From contig NZ_CP145905.1 of assembly GCF_036894955.1 (NCBI RefSeq), positions 1,185,501-1,249,500 of the forward strand: 64,000 nucleotides of DNA. The letters are read 5' to 3'. The stretch comes from Paenibacillus sp. KS-LC4. GTDB lineage: Bacteria; Bacillota; Bacilli; Paenibacillales; Paenibacillaceae. This document shows, one piece after another, positions 18,563-28,600 of this stretch. Positions within the stretch are counted from its first letter, which is position 1, and the number at the start of each line of letters is the position of its first letter. The position numbers were made by a program, and so were the translations under genes. The notes beneath the pieces are model-generated. The model searched no databases. It was not told the origin of the DNA and was given only the letters and a program-made list of their open reading frames with translations.

Positions 18563-19048
18563 ATGGAAAATCAAATGCCTGCTCGCAAATCAATGAACTT
18601 TTACCGTCGCCGGAATACACCAACTTATACGTTTATGGCTTGGGGAGCTTTCGTACTCGCATTCGCCTTTGAATTTATCGGTATTTATACGCTTAATCAG
18701 CCGCTTTCGGTTCAGGGCTACTACGCCGTAACTGGAATTTTGATAGTCATTACTTCATTTACGCTCCAGAAGCTGGCCCGCGACAATGATGAGGACAAAT
18801 TTCTGAAGGAGCAAAATCCTTCCTATCGCAATCGCAACACGCCGGCCTTCACGTTCATGGCCTGGATCGGCTTCATCATTGCCGTGCTTGCGCAATACGT
18901 CGGCTTGTACACCCTGGAGGAGCCATTTTATGTAAAAGGCTACTACGCTATCGCCGGAGCTTTCCTGATTGTTGCTTGCCTTGTGCTTCAGAAAACGATT
19001 CGCGATAATGAAGAGGATAAAGTGCATTTGGGCTCGGAGGAGGAGTAA
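18563..19048 (+). CDS. YiaA/YiaB-like inner membrane protein
   Basis: A 161-residue protein made of two copies of the same two-helix membrane unit. Each unit opens with a RN.P.(Y/F)TFMAW motif followed by a hydrophobic helix, IGIYTL or VGLYTL, a G-Y-Y-A segment and a second helix ending in LQK..RDN.ED. That is the YiaAB two-helix domain layout; the function of this family is unknown. GGGAGGA lies about 9 bases before the ATG. It is a single-gene unit ended by a strong terminator. Confidence 0.8.
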   Translation: MENQMPARKSMNFYRRRNTPTYTFMAWGAFVLAFAFEFIGIYTLNQPLSVQGYYAVTGILIVITSFTLQKLARDNDEDKFLKEQNPSYRNRNTPAFTFMAWIGFIIAVLAQYVGLYTLEEPFYVKGYYAIAGAFLIVACLVLQKTIRDNEEDKVHLGSEEE

Positions 19049-19077
19049 GCGGGGAACAGCACAATTCGCCTATCACC

Positions 19078-19124
19078 AAAAAACGTCTCTCAAAGCGTCT
19101 CTCGCTCTGAGAGACGTTTTTTTT
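19078..19124 (+). terminator. rho-independent terminator
   Basis: AAAACGTCTCTCA at 19079-19091 pairs with TGAGAGACGTTTT at 19108-19120 and runs into eight T. Confidence 0.9.
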
Positions 19125-19225
19125 GCTCCCTTGCAGCCAGAGAGAATGATTATCCTTCATGTTATCCATAAAATGTCCATTTGTCTGTAGACGAAAATGG
19201 GTATATATTTATATTAATTATAAAA

Positions 19226-19240
19226 AGATAATTATTATAA
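19226..19240 (+). promoter_or_regulatory. possible Fur/Zur-family box
   Basis: AGATAATTATTATAA fits the 7-1-7 Fur-type consensus TGATAAT-n-ATTATCA at 12 of 14 positions and lies 20 bases before the start of a metal-efflux gene. The surroundings are very AT-rich, so a chance match is possible. Confidence 0.35.
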
Positions 19241-19260
19241 AATTTGAGGGGATGGTTATT

Positions 19261-20196
19261 TTGAAAATAGGTGAGTTTCATCATCTTGAGCATGTGAAAG
19301 AGCAATCAGCTTCCAGAAAGACGCTGTGGATTACGCTTCTATTGACTTTGTTTTTCACAGTTGTTGAAGTAATCGGCGGTGTTGTGTCTGGCTCGCTTGC
19401 GCTGCTGTCAGATTCGGCTCATATGGTATCTGACGTTGTTGCATTGGGGTTGAGTATGCTCGCCATCTACATGTCGATGAAACGTCCGACCAAGGAGTAC
19501 ACTTACGGTTTTCTACGTTTCGAGATTATTGCTTCATTTTTGAACGGATTGGCGCTCATTGTCATCGCGCTTTTTATTCTCGTAGAAGGAATAAAGCGAA
19601 TCCTTCATCCAGAGCCGGTCGATCTGGGGCTCATGCTCGGCATCGCTATTATCGGATTAATCGTGAACATCGTGCTCACTCTTGTGCTGAGCCGCAGCAT
19701 GAAGGAAGAGAATAATCTCAATGTGAAAAGCGCGTTGTGGCATTTCATCGGCGATCTGCTTAGCTCGGTTGGGGTTATCGTATCTGCTGTATTGATTCGG
19801 TTTACGGGTTTGTCCATTTTAGATCCGATTATCAGTATCGTCATTGGCGGTATTATTGCATTTGGCGGCTTCAAGATATTTCGGGAGGCGTATGTTATTT
19901 TGATGGAGGCTGTGCCGGAGTCATTTAATCTGGAGGAAATTCGTCGTGATTTGAGAGGTGTGGAAGGCGTTGAGGATGTGCACGAGATGCATCTTTGGGC
20001 AGTGTCTACGGACCATTATTCCCTTACAGCGCATGTGCTGGTTCGAAGTAATATTCAACCCTATTGTATCACGCTCGCAATGAATGAGCTGCTAAAAAAC
20101 CGCTACGGCATCGTCCATTCAACGATACAGATCGAGCACGCTGCTATTCACAACCATGGCGAATACGGCAAATTAGTAAGTGGCGGCGCATTCTAG
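19261..20196 (+). CDS. czcD: CzcD-like cation diffusion facilitator
   Basis: A 311-residue zinc/cobalt/cadmium proton antiporter of the CDF family. Six membrane helices are visible. The metal-site pairs lie in helix 2 (SDSAHMVSD) and helix 5 (ALWHFIGDLLSS). A cytoplasmic C-terminal domain of about 90 residues carries the EDVHEMHLWAVSTDHYSLTAHV pattern. TTG 19261 is used because GAGGGG at 19246-19251 is 9 bases away, whereas the ATG at 19252 touches it. It stands alone. Confidence 0.88.
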   Translation: MKIGEFHHLEHVKEQSASRKTLWITLLLTLFFTVVEVIGGVVSGSLALLSDSAHMVSDVVALGLSMLAIYMSMKRPTKEYTYGFLRFEIIASFLNGLALIVIALFILVEGIKRILHPEPVDLGLMLGIAIIGLIVNIVLTLVLSRSMKEENNLNVKSALWHFIGDLLSSVGVIVSAVLIRFTGLSILDPIISIVIGGIIAFGGFKIFREAYVILMEAVPESFNLEEIRRDLRGVEGVEDVHEMHLWAVSTDHYSLTAHVLVRSNIQPYCITLAMNELLKNRYGIVHSTIQIEHAAIHNHGEYGKLVSGGAF

Positions 20197-20250
20197 CTCA
20201 TAGATGCAATAGCCAATAGGTTAACAATAGCCAGTAGGTTAAAGGTAAAT

Positions 20251-20344
20251 AAAAAGTGCACTTCTCAGAAGCAGGTACTTGGATAAGGCTGCGTAAGCTG
20301 GCGCTAATCCAAAATCATTCTGGGAGGCGCACTCTTTTTTTTTT
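20251..20344. terminator. convergent bidirectional terminator with nested hairpins
   Basis: AAAAAGTGC and CTTCTCAGAA on the left pair with TTCTGgGAG and GCACTCTTTTT on the right. Inside sits a second inverted repeat, TTGGAT / ATCCAA. It has A and T tracts on opposite sides and lies between convergent czcD and the SDR gene. Confidence 0.8.
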
Positions 20345-20345
20345 G

Positions 20346-21221
20346 TTACCCGTTAATAATTTCCCCGCCGTTCACATGCATCATCTGCCCGGTGACATAG
20401 CTGGAATCATCCGATGCGAGATAGACGTAAGCGGCGGCAAGCTCGGCAGGCTGGCCGGGACGCTTCATCGGCGTATCGCCGCCGAAGGTGGCGACCTTCT
20501 GCGCATCGAAGCTTGCCGGAATGAGCGGCGTCCAGATGGGGCCTGGCGCGACTCCATTGACCCGAATGCCCTGGCCCGCCAAATTGGCGGATAGAGCGCG
20601 GGTGAAGGAGACGATTGCGCCTTTCGTGGCCGAATAGTCGATCAGCGTCTCATTGCCGCGATAGGCAGTAATGGATGCCGTATTAATAATGGAGGCGCCT
20701 TGCTTCAAATGGGCGAGCGCCGCTTTCGTCAAATAAAACATCGCAAATACGTTGGTGCGGAACGTAGAAGTAAGCTGCTCCGCCGTAATATCCTCAAGGC
20801 GCTGCTGCACATGCTGCTCCGCAGCGTTGTTGACGATGATGTCGAGCTTGCCGAATGCCTGAACGGTTTGCTTGATCGCTTGTTGGCAGAAGGCTTCATC
20901 GCCGATATCGCCAGAAATGAGCAGACAGCGTCTGCCAAGCTGCTCAATCTCCTGTTTTACAACCTTCGCGTCGGAGTCCTCTTCCAAATAAACGATGCTG
21001 ACATCGCAGCCCTCCATTGCGAAAGCGATCGCTGCGGCACGTCCAATTCCGCTGTCTCCTCCAGTAATAATCGCCGCTTTGCCTGTCAGCTTCCCAGCAG
21101 CCTTATAAGCTGCGGATTTATAAATAGGCTGCGGATGCATAACGGATTCCAGTCCAGGCTGCTGATCCTGATGCTGGGGCGGCAGCGTCTGGGCTGGCGC
21201 TTGTGTTGTAGATGGACTCAT
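20346..21221 (-). CDS. short-chain dehydrogenase/reductase
   Basis: A 291-residue classical-type SDR with an N-terminal extension of about 48 residues, the arrangement of the YhdF/GsiB-neighbour general-stress dehydrogenases of Bacilli. Seen are the cofactor motif IITGGDSGIGRAAA, the NNAAEQ motif, the catalytic serine in INTASITAYRG and YSATKG for Tyr-x3-Lys, and the C-terminal YVTGQMMHVNGG. The acidic residue after strand 2 is not clear enough to decide NAD or NADP. The ATG at 21221 follows AAGGAGG by 7 bases. Substrate unknown. Confidence 0.88.
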   Translation of the reverse strand: MSPSTTQAPAQTLPPQHQDQQPGLESVMHPQPIYKSAAYKAAGKLTGKAAIITGGDSGIGRAAAIAFAMEGCDVSIVYLEEDSDAKVVKQEIEQLGRRCLLISGDIGDEAFCQQAIKQTVQAFGKLDIIVNNAAEQHVQQRLEDITAEQLTSTFRTNVFAMFYLTKAALAHLKQGASIINTASITAYRGNETLIDYSATKGAIVSFTRALSANLAGQGIRVNGVAPGPIWTPLIPASFDAQKVATFGGDTPMKRPGQPAELAAAYVYLASDDSSYVTGQMMHVNGGEIING

Positions 21222-21312
21222 CCTATAACCTCCTTGTAATGGCGCGGCAGGCGCCTCTAACAAAACGTTCTTATTGTGGAATAAACGTGCAGAGGTTATA
21301 CATGGTTTTCCG

Positions 21313-22941
21313 TCATTTTACAGCGTGCTGGCGATACCAGTCATTTGCTTCTTGAAGCACCTTCGTTCCGCCCGCCTTCATAAACTCATGGACGAAACGG
21401 TCGAAGTCCTCTAAGGGCTTCTCGCTGGTAATAAAGGCGACATAGGCTTTGTTTTTTAGCTTGATTAATTCAGCTCCGTTATGGATTAAGGAGGGAGTCG
21501 CAACTTCTAAAGCGTTGTAGATGCCGTCTTGATCAAGCCCCAAGGTTGACGCCCATTTCTCCCTTCGTTCTTGAGAAGCCGATGGTACCGTCATCCCTAA
21601 ATTGGCGCCAATCGTATTTTGATAGTTGGGCATGGTGTCGTAGGGAGGCAGCACAATGACATCCTCCTTCGCGCTGCCTGCCCATGTCCAGTGTGTGCCC
21701 TTGACTCCATATTTCATGGAGGTATATACATCGGGATCAGGATTCGCGCTCACATAGTCAAGTATTTGGAGAATCGTCTCCATCTTGCCTGGATCTTCTG
21801 CGGCGTCAGCTCCAATAGCGGTGAAGCTCATCAGCATATCATAGGCTTTGGAGCCCCGTTTTCCTTCCGGCCCACGAAAAGGCTGGCCGAACACGATTCG
21901 GGCCTGAGGATTGCCCACCGTTAGCTCCTTTGCGTTAAAGGTCGCTTCTACCGGAAGCTCCGCGCCATTCGCGCCGCTCTCATCCTCTAAGGCCAAATAA
22001 TCGCCAGCTTGAATCCAGTGATAATAGTTTCCCATCGAGGTCATGCCGATTTTTCCATTGATAAAGGCATGGGAAAGATGCTTGTAGCCGCCTTTATTTT
22101 CGCCGGTAATAAACGCGGGATCAATGATGCCGTCAGCGTACCATTTACGAAGATAACGCAAAGCCTCCTGCATTTCTGGCTCCAGGGCGCCGATAACGAG
22201 CTTATCCTTTTTCACTCCAAAGTAAAGCTGATCCGCGAAGACAATTTGCCCAAAAGCGCCGAAAACGACATTCATTCCTTCTCTGGACAAGCCGTAGGTA
22301 TCCTTGATGCCATTGCCATCGGGATCTTCATTCGCAAATGCATAAATGACCTTCTCAAAATCGGATAGCGTCTCAGGCACGGCTAGGCCAAGCTTATCGA
22401 GCCAATCCTTTCTATATACGACAGGTATGCGATAAATGTTTGTAGGATTGACGACAGGAATGCCATAATATTTGCCGTTGATTTTCCCGTAATCCTCATA
22501 GGCGGGTGCATTTTCGCGAATGGATTTCATAATGTTCGGAGCGTACTGATTCAGCATTTCTAGCGGAATTTCAGCCAGCAAGCCTTGCTGCTGATATTTC
22601 AGGAGATCCTGAGTTTGTCTGATTCTAAATAAATCAGGAATTTCGCCCTGCGCCAGCCGCATATCGAGAAGCGCTTCATATTTGTTATTTTCTAAATTCC
22701 AGACGTCCAAATGGACGTTGAATTTATTTTCAAGGAGGCGCACCATCTCCGCATCTTCTGGTACAGGCAGATTGAGATGCGTCGTCCAGGAAATGTTGTA
22801 TTGCGGGCTGTAAGAAGCTACCTTGGCTTGCAATTCCTTGGCAGCAGACAGGTGCACAGAGCTTGCTTCGCATCCGCTGATAAAACTAATACATACGACT
22901 GCCATAAGGGTGATGATACGCTGTAATTTCTTCATTTTCAT
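21313..22941 (-). CDS. extracellular solute-binding lipoprotein (LplA/YtcQ type)
   Basis: A 542-residue binding lipoprotein with signal peptide and lipobox ISGC near residue 24. The mature part carries the YtcQ/LipO-type pattern of Paenibacillus sugar-binding proteins: LENKFNVHLDVWNLENNKYEALLDMRLAQGEIPDLF, the Ca-like loop DPDGNGIKDTYGLS and repeated Trp/Tyr-rich segments. These proteins usually deliver oligosaccharides to LplB/YtcP permeases. No such permease is adjacent, so it must share one encoded elsewhere or act as a sensor partner of the AraC-type protein directly upstream, 52 bases away. AAGGAAGG precedes the ATG. Confidence 0.82.
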   Translation of the reverse strand: MKMKKLQRIITLMAVVCISFISGCEASSVHLSAAKELQAKVASYSPQYNISWTTHLNLPVPEDAEMVRLLENKFNVHLDVWNLENNKYEALLDMRLAQGEIPDLFRIRQTQDLLKYQQQGLLAEIPLEMLNQYAPNIMKSIRENAPAYEDYGKINGKYYGIPVVNPTNIYRIPVVYRKDWLDKLGLAVPETLSDFEKVIYAFANEDPDGNGIKDTYGLSREGMNVVFGAFGQIVFADQLYFGVKKDKLVIGALEPEMQEALRYLRKWYADGIIDPAFITGENKGGYKHLSHAFINGKIGMTSMGNYYHWIQAGDYLALEDESGANGAELPVEATFNAKELTVGNPQARIVFGQPFRGPEGKRGSKAYDMLMSFTAIGADAAEDPGKMETILQILDYVSANPDPDVYTSMKYGVKGTHWTWAGSAKEDVIVLPPYDTMPNYQNTIGANLGMTVPSASQERREKWASTLGLDQDGIYNALEVATPSLIHNGAELIKLKNKAYVAFITSEKPLEDFDRFVHEFMKAGGTKVLQEANDWYRQHAVK

Positions 22942-22993
22942 GATGAAACCTTCCTTAAATCGTATTTCTGCAAACAGGGTATGGTCGAAGCGG

Positions 22994-25312
22994 CTACGTT
23001 TGTTTAACGGTATGGCGCAAATAATTGCCTGGCGTACACCCATGCCGTTCTTTAAATTTTTTAATAAAATAAGCCGCGGTTCTATAGCCGACGCTGCTCG
23101 CAATTTGCTCAACCGACATCGTATTGTTCACGATCAAAGCGGTTGCTCGTTCCATTCGCTGGCTGGTCACATAGTCGGTAAAGGTGACGCCGCTCTCTTC
23201 CTTAAAGAGCTTGCTCAAATATTTGGGGCTTATAAACACCTGAGCAGCTACCGTCTCAAGCGACAAATCCTCGGATAAATGCTGGTGAATATAATGCTTG
23301 GCCGCATCAATGCTGGACATTGCTCGGTCGTTGTTTCGTTTGTCCATTTGTGCAAGGCATGTCGCAATGGAGCTCACCAGCCATTCCTGAAAATAATAAA
23401 TATTAGGGAGCTCGTTGAACTGATTGTAGAAATCCAATTGACCTTGGTCATGCGGCTGGTAACGGACGCTTTTCAAATAATCGGAGAACACGTACACCGT
23501 GCTGGCTAAAATAAAACGGCAATAATCGGCAGCATACCTGCCTTCCCGCATCGTCAAAACCAGCTGCTGGATCACAGCTGTAATTTCATCGAATTGCCGG
23601 GTATGCAATTTTTCTCGGAATTTTATAAGCATGGCTTGTGGAATTTCTTCGAGGCTCTGCTCGCGCTCCAGAAGAGCACGATCATTCAGAATAGCTCTAT
23701 CAGGCAGAAAATAGCCGTATTTGATTAAGCTTTGGGCTTCTGTATAGCTTTGGTGGACCTCGATAATATCCTCTACCCAGCACCCCTGTGAAATTTGAAG
23801 GTCCAGCTGAAACTGCTGCTTAGCTTCCGCTAATATAAAACGGGACAGCTGCTCTAAAAATACGTCGCACGTTTCGCTCGCGCTAACAAGGATAACGATC
23901 GTCTTGTCCGGCAGCTCCTCGGCAATAATATGCGCCTCCGGCACAGAGGCCCCCTCTAACTGACTAATCATTCGGTACACGACATACTGCATATCTCTGG
24001 AGCTTAAATGGACATAGGCTTGGCCCGAATTTACAATCATGCTGCAATAATGGCTGTAGACCTGAGAGATGCCGAGAAAGGGGAGCTCCTCCGCCAGTTT
24101 TTCTCTTGAATTGCTATTGTGGAGCAGGTTCAGCAATACATTATGCCTAATAACCGAGCTATTGGCCTGAAGCGTCTCCTCCAGATTGCTGACCTTATTG
24201 TTCAGTCTAATGAAAACGGTATCAATAAGCTTGAATTCATTCGTTACATTTTCAGGCGCATGCTCGGATAAGTCCTTTATCCTCATTACTAGCCGCTTGA
24301 TCGGACTGTAGCTCACTCTTGCAAAAATGCCGGATAATACGATTCCTAGCAATAGGGCAGCTACACAGATGAATAGGACAAGCTTTTGCACGAAAATCAA
24401 CTTTTGATAGAAGAAGCTGGCAGGCATGGCGCTGTATATTTTCCAGCCCGTCGATGGCAGCGTTTGGTAGGAAACCGCGTAGGGGGCATCATTAATCGTG
24501 TCTTTAAAGCGGCCGGACTCCGCCTTGGACAGTAAGGTTTCGTTGATTTTGGATTCGTGGGCGTTGTGAAAGTCCAGTCTTTCATAGTCTGAGCCCGAAA
24601 TAAGGCTGCCAGAGCGATCCAAAATAAACGTGTTATCATATTGCGCTGGCATCATATTACGAATAACCCCGCTAATCGCACTTTCCTTTAAATCTATCGC
24701 AATTAGGATATCACTATTTTCACCAGAAGCTTGAAAGGGATAACTATGCGCGTAGGTGATCAAGGCTTCGCTTTTGCTATTCGGCAGACTGGAATATATA
24801 TCCTGTGGAATGAGCCGGGTTGTTGTCCAGAGCTGGTTTTGCTTATTGCCCCGCATCCCATTCATCCAATCGGCAAAAAAAACGGCACTGCTGCCTTGAG
24901 CGGCATTGAAGGTCAGCCCGTAATTCGAGGAGAGCATTATATTTTGCTTTGGATAATACAAATGCGCCGCATAGATGAGGTCGGAATGGGCAGCCACCTC
25001 TGACTGGAGCAATTGCTGTAGATCAATGGCTTTGCTGAGGTTGCTTTTGTAGGAGGGATCGGCAAATAAACGAATATCTGCGGTTTTATCGAGAGATAGA
25101 TTTAAATAGATTTGCTGAACGCTCCGAAGCACCGTAGCTTCGATTGTTTGGGCTGTGTTGTCTATGATCAGCTGATTTTTGGCGTGAAGCTCCTCTTCAT
25201 AGCTGTTGGAGAAATAAATATAGAAGACGGAGCAGAGCAAGAGAACAATGACTAGCACGATAGAAATATAAGATACAGCCAGATTAGCAAATACAGAGTT
25301 CCACTTCTTCAC
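22994..25312 (-). CDS. AraC-family regulator with membrane-bound cache sensor (YesN type)
   Basis: A 772-residue one-component membrane regulator. Residues 10-33 form a first membrane helix. An extracellular region of about 250 residues resembles a cache sensor. A second helix lies near 300-322, followed by a short HAMP-like linker, a middle region of about 300 residues and a C-terminal AraC DNA-binding domain (about 670-768) with two helix-turn-helix units (SLETVAAQVFISPKYLSKLF and SVEQIASSVGYRTAAYFIKKF). The GTG start follows GAGGAGG by 10 bases. It precedes the binding lipoprotein on the same strand, the usual layout for sugar-sensing pairs in Paenibacillus. Confidence 0.88.
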   Translation of the reverse strand: MKKWNSVFANLAVSYISIVLVIVLLLCSVFYIYFSNSYEEELHAKNQLIIDNTAQTIEATVLRSVQQIYLNLSLDKTADIRLFADPSYKSNLSKAIDLQQLLQSEVAAHSDLIYAAHLYYPKQNIMLSSNYGLTFNAAQGSSAVFFADWMNGMRGNKQNQLWTTTRLIPQDIYSSLPNSKSEALITYAHSYPFQASGENSDILIAIDLKESAISGVIRNMMPAQYDNTFILDRSGSLISGSDYERLDFHNAHESKINETLLSKAESGRFKDTINDAPYAVSYQTLPSTGWKIYSAMPASFFYQKLIFVQKLVLFICVAALLLGIVLSGIFARVSYSPIKRLVMRIKDLSEHAPENVTNEFKLIDTVFIRLNNKVSNLEETLQANSSVIRHNVLLNLLHNSNSREKLAEELPFLGISQVYSHYCSMIVNSGQAYVHLSSRDMQYVVYRMISQLEGASVPEAHIIAEELPDKTIVILVSASETCDVFLEQLSRFILAEAKQQFQLDLQISQGCWVEDIIEVHQSYTEAQSLIKYGYFLPDRAILNDRALLEREQSLEEIPQAMLIKFREKLHTRQFDEITAVIQQLVLTMREGRYAADYCRFILASTVYVFSDYLKSVRYQPHDQGQLDFYNQFNELPNIYYFQEWLVSSIATCLAQMDKRNNDRAMSSIDAAKHYIHQHLSEDLSLETVAAQVFISPKYLSKLFKEESGVTFTDYVTSQRMERATALIVNNTMSVEQIASSVGYRTAAYFIKKFKERHGCTPGNYLRHTVKQT

Positions 25313-25607
25313 GGTCTACGCCTCCTCACCGCCTAGATTATACACTACTGGATGGATGGACTTATACCTTTTAATCAAATCTTAACATTTTTCTGTACGC
25401 CAACGATAGCAGCAAAGGACTCTATGGCATAGAGCCTATCTTTCTTCATTTTTTGAGCCGGAATAGGGAGAATAGCATGAATTAGCGGGGATAGAATACG
25501 ATTTTGATACATTTCAGAAATTGTTATATTGAGCAGCCTCGGAGTCAAGTGTTACGCTCGAAATCGGTTCGGAACACAAAAATCGAAATGATGGGAGTAG
25601 ACTCGAC

Positions 25608-28600
25608 TTGAAAAAGAAATCAACAAAAAAGTACGCATCTGTTGCATTGGGCCTATTACTGCTTTCTAATTCCGTAGGTTTGAATGCTGCAACCGCGGCA
25701 TCGAATGGGGCGGGAATTGAGCTGCCGCCGACTCCGGCATGGGGACATTTTGTAGACACCTACAAAAACAATATTCCGGTCAATCAATCGGTTTATGGCA
25801 ACCCGGTCATCGGTGTATTGTCAGGGTTTCAGGAGCTATGGAAGCCTGGGACTTCATGGGACAATGGTACGAAGCTGAACAGCAGCGTACTGGACTACAA
25901 CATTCAATATGTGGCGAACATTGCAGCAACGCGTACAGCGGAGGATGAAGAGCTCGCTTATTATGTTGATCGAACGAATCAATCGTACGGAGCAACTGAA
26001 GGTCTTGGCGCTCTGACTGAGGTGTATCGAGCCAAGTCGGGAACCTTTACGACCATTACGAGTATTCCGAGCGATGCTACGACCGTTAAATACAATGATG
26101 GCAATGACTCCAATAAAGCGGGAGATTCCGATTCCGAGCTTGGCAAAATGGTAGACCTGATCGGCGCGCTGCGCGGCAACTCCGCCTCCGGCAACCCTGC
26201 TAAAAGCTTCTACAGCTATATGCGTCCTTACCGCTGGGCTAATGACATTACGATGATTGTTCCTACGCTAGTTCCTGCAAGGAGTGCAACGCCAGCTACG
26301 GACGGCGGCTTCCCGAGCGGTCACACGAATGCTTCTTATCTGGCTTCTTATGCTCTAGCCTATGCGGTGCCTGAACGGTTCCAGGAGCTGCTGACCCGCG
26401 CCTCGGAGATGGGGAACAGCCGAATTATTGCCGGCATGCATTCACCGCTTGATGTTATAGGCGGTCGCGTTATGGCGACGGCGTTAGCGGCGGCTGCCTT
26501 GTCTGACCCAGACTATGCGGCGCTTAAGCAGGAGGCTTATAATCAAGCCCATACCGCTCTATTGACAGAAACGGGTACTTCGGAGGATCGTTTTACGGAT
26601 TATGAGAAAAATAAAGCGCAATTTACCGAGCGTTTGACCTACGGATTTGATCAAATCGCTTCCACAACGGAGCCAATGTCTGTGCCTAAAGGGGCAGAGG
26701 TGCTGCTGGAAACACGCCAGCCGTATTTGACAGGCGAGCAGCGTCGTGCGGTGCTGGCTACGACTGGCCTCTCTTCCGGCTACCCGGTGCTGGATGATCC
26801 AGAGGGCTGGGGACGTCTCAATCTTTTTGCCGCAGCAGATGGCTACGGCGCATTTGACGGTGATGTAACGGTGACGATGGATGCCAGCAAGGGCGGCTTC
26901 CATGCAGCGGACAGCTGGAGGAACGACATTGCCGGTGCCGGCAAGCTGACGAAGGAAGGAACCGGCGCCTTGAAGCTGCTCGGTGCCAATACGTATTCCG
27001 GTGGTACGCAGATTAATGCGGGTACGCTGGAGAGCGGTTCGGCTACAGCGCTTGGAAGCGGCGATGTCGTGAATAACGGCGGTACGCTTACAGAGAATGT
27101 GGCTGGAAAAATGACGATTGATGGAGATTTCACACAAGCTGCGAGCGGAACGCTTGAGCTGAACGTTGCGAGCGCTAGCGATGTGCTGGAAGTGAAGGGT
27201 ACGGTAAATGCAAACGGAAAATTGCAGGTGAATTTCCCTAGCAGCTATGTGCCAAGCAGTGGCTCGGTCACTCTTGTGAGCCACGGTGCTAATCAGCAAA
27301 GCGGACAATTCTCCTCCGTTGTAATTAGCGGGGTGCCAAGCCAATATAATACGCAGATCGTATATCAGGCGGATAAAATTTTGCTGGAAATTACGAATAA
27401 ATCAAGCTCTGGAGGCTCATCAGGCTCGGGTAATTCGTCGACACCTACGCCGACACCAGCACCTGTTCCAGCACCTACTCCAGCAAACCCTGTAGATCAG
27501 AATGCGGGAGTTACAGTGACAGCAAAGGCAGATGCTAATGGAAATGCAGAGGCTGTCATTGCGGATGCTCAGATTAAAACCGTGGTAGAGCAGGCTCAAG
27601 CAAAAGATGCGGGGGCGAAAATCGTTACGCTGACCGTTGGCTCAGCAGATAATGCCAAAGCATATGGCATCACATTGTCCAAAGCTGCCGTTACGAGTCT
27701 AACTGCTGGCAAATTGGATAAAGTGGTTTTAGTGACGCCATTCGGAAGCATAACGATTCATTCCACTACGCTGAATGCGATTGAGCAGGCGGCAGGTAAT
27801 AGCCTTCACGTCAAGGTGACGCAAGCCGCTGTCGACACGCTTACACCAGAAGCCCAAAATGTAGTCGGGGCAAGACCGGTGCTGGATATTACGATTGAAT
27901 CCGGAGCTGCCAGCCTGTCTACCTTTGGCGGCAACAGCATACAGCTTGATATTCCTTATACACCTGCACAAGGTGAGGATACAAGCGCCATTGTTGCTTA
28001 TTATATCGACAATAACGGAAAACCTAGTCTCTTGAATCATTCCAGCTACAGCAATGGCAAGGTTACTTTCGTAACGAATCACCTTAGCCACTACGCTATT
28101 GGCTACAACAAAATTAGCTTTAGCGATACAAACAGCCATTGGGGAGCTTCATTCATCTCCTATCTAGCAGCTCGCGATATGATTGAAGGCAGCGGAGGCA
28201 ACCAGTTTGCACCTAATAAAAACATTACGAGAGCCGAATTTGCTAAAATATTAGCTGGTATTGCAAACGCCGATATATCGGGATACAGCACCTCCACATT
28301 TGGAGATGTCAAAGCCGGAGCTTGGTACTTGCCTTATGTAGCCTGGGCAGCAGAGCATGCGATTGTCCAAGGCTCAGCCGGCAATACGTTCAAGCCAAAT
28401 GAGCCGATTAGCCGCGAGGAAATGGCGGTTATGCTGAAGCGATTTACCGATCAGGCCAGCTTTACACTGCCTAAGTCGGTTAGCGCAGTAAGCTTTGCCG
28501 ACCAAAGCTCGATCAGCGCATGGGCAACGGAGGCGGTTGCTTCGTTACAGCAGGCAGAGATTATTGCCGGCAAGGGCGGCAATGCCTTTGATCCAAAAGG

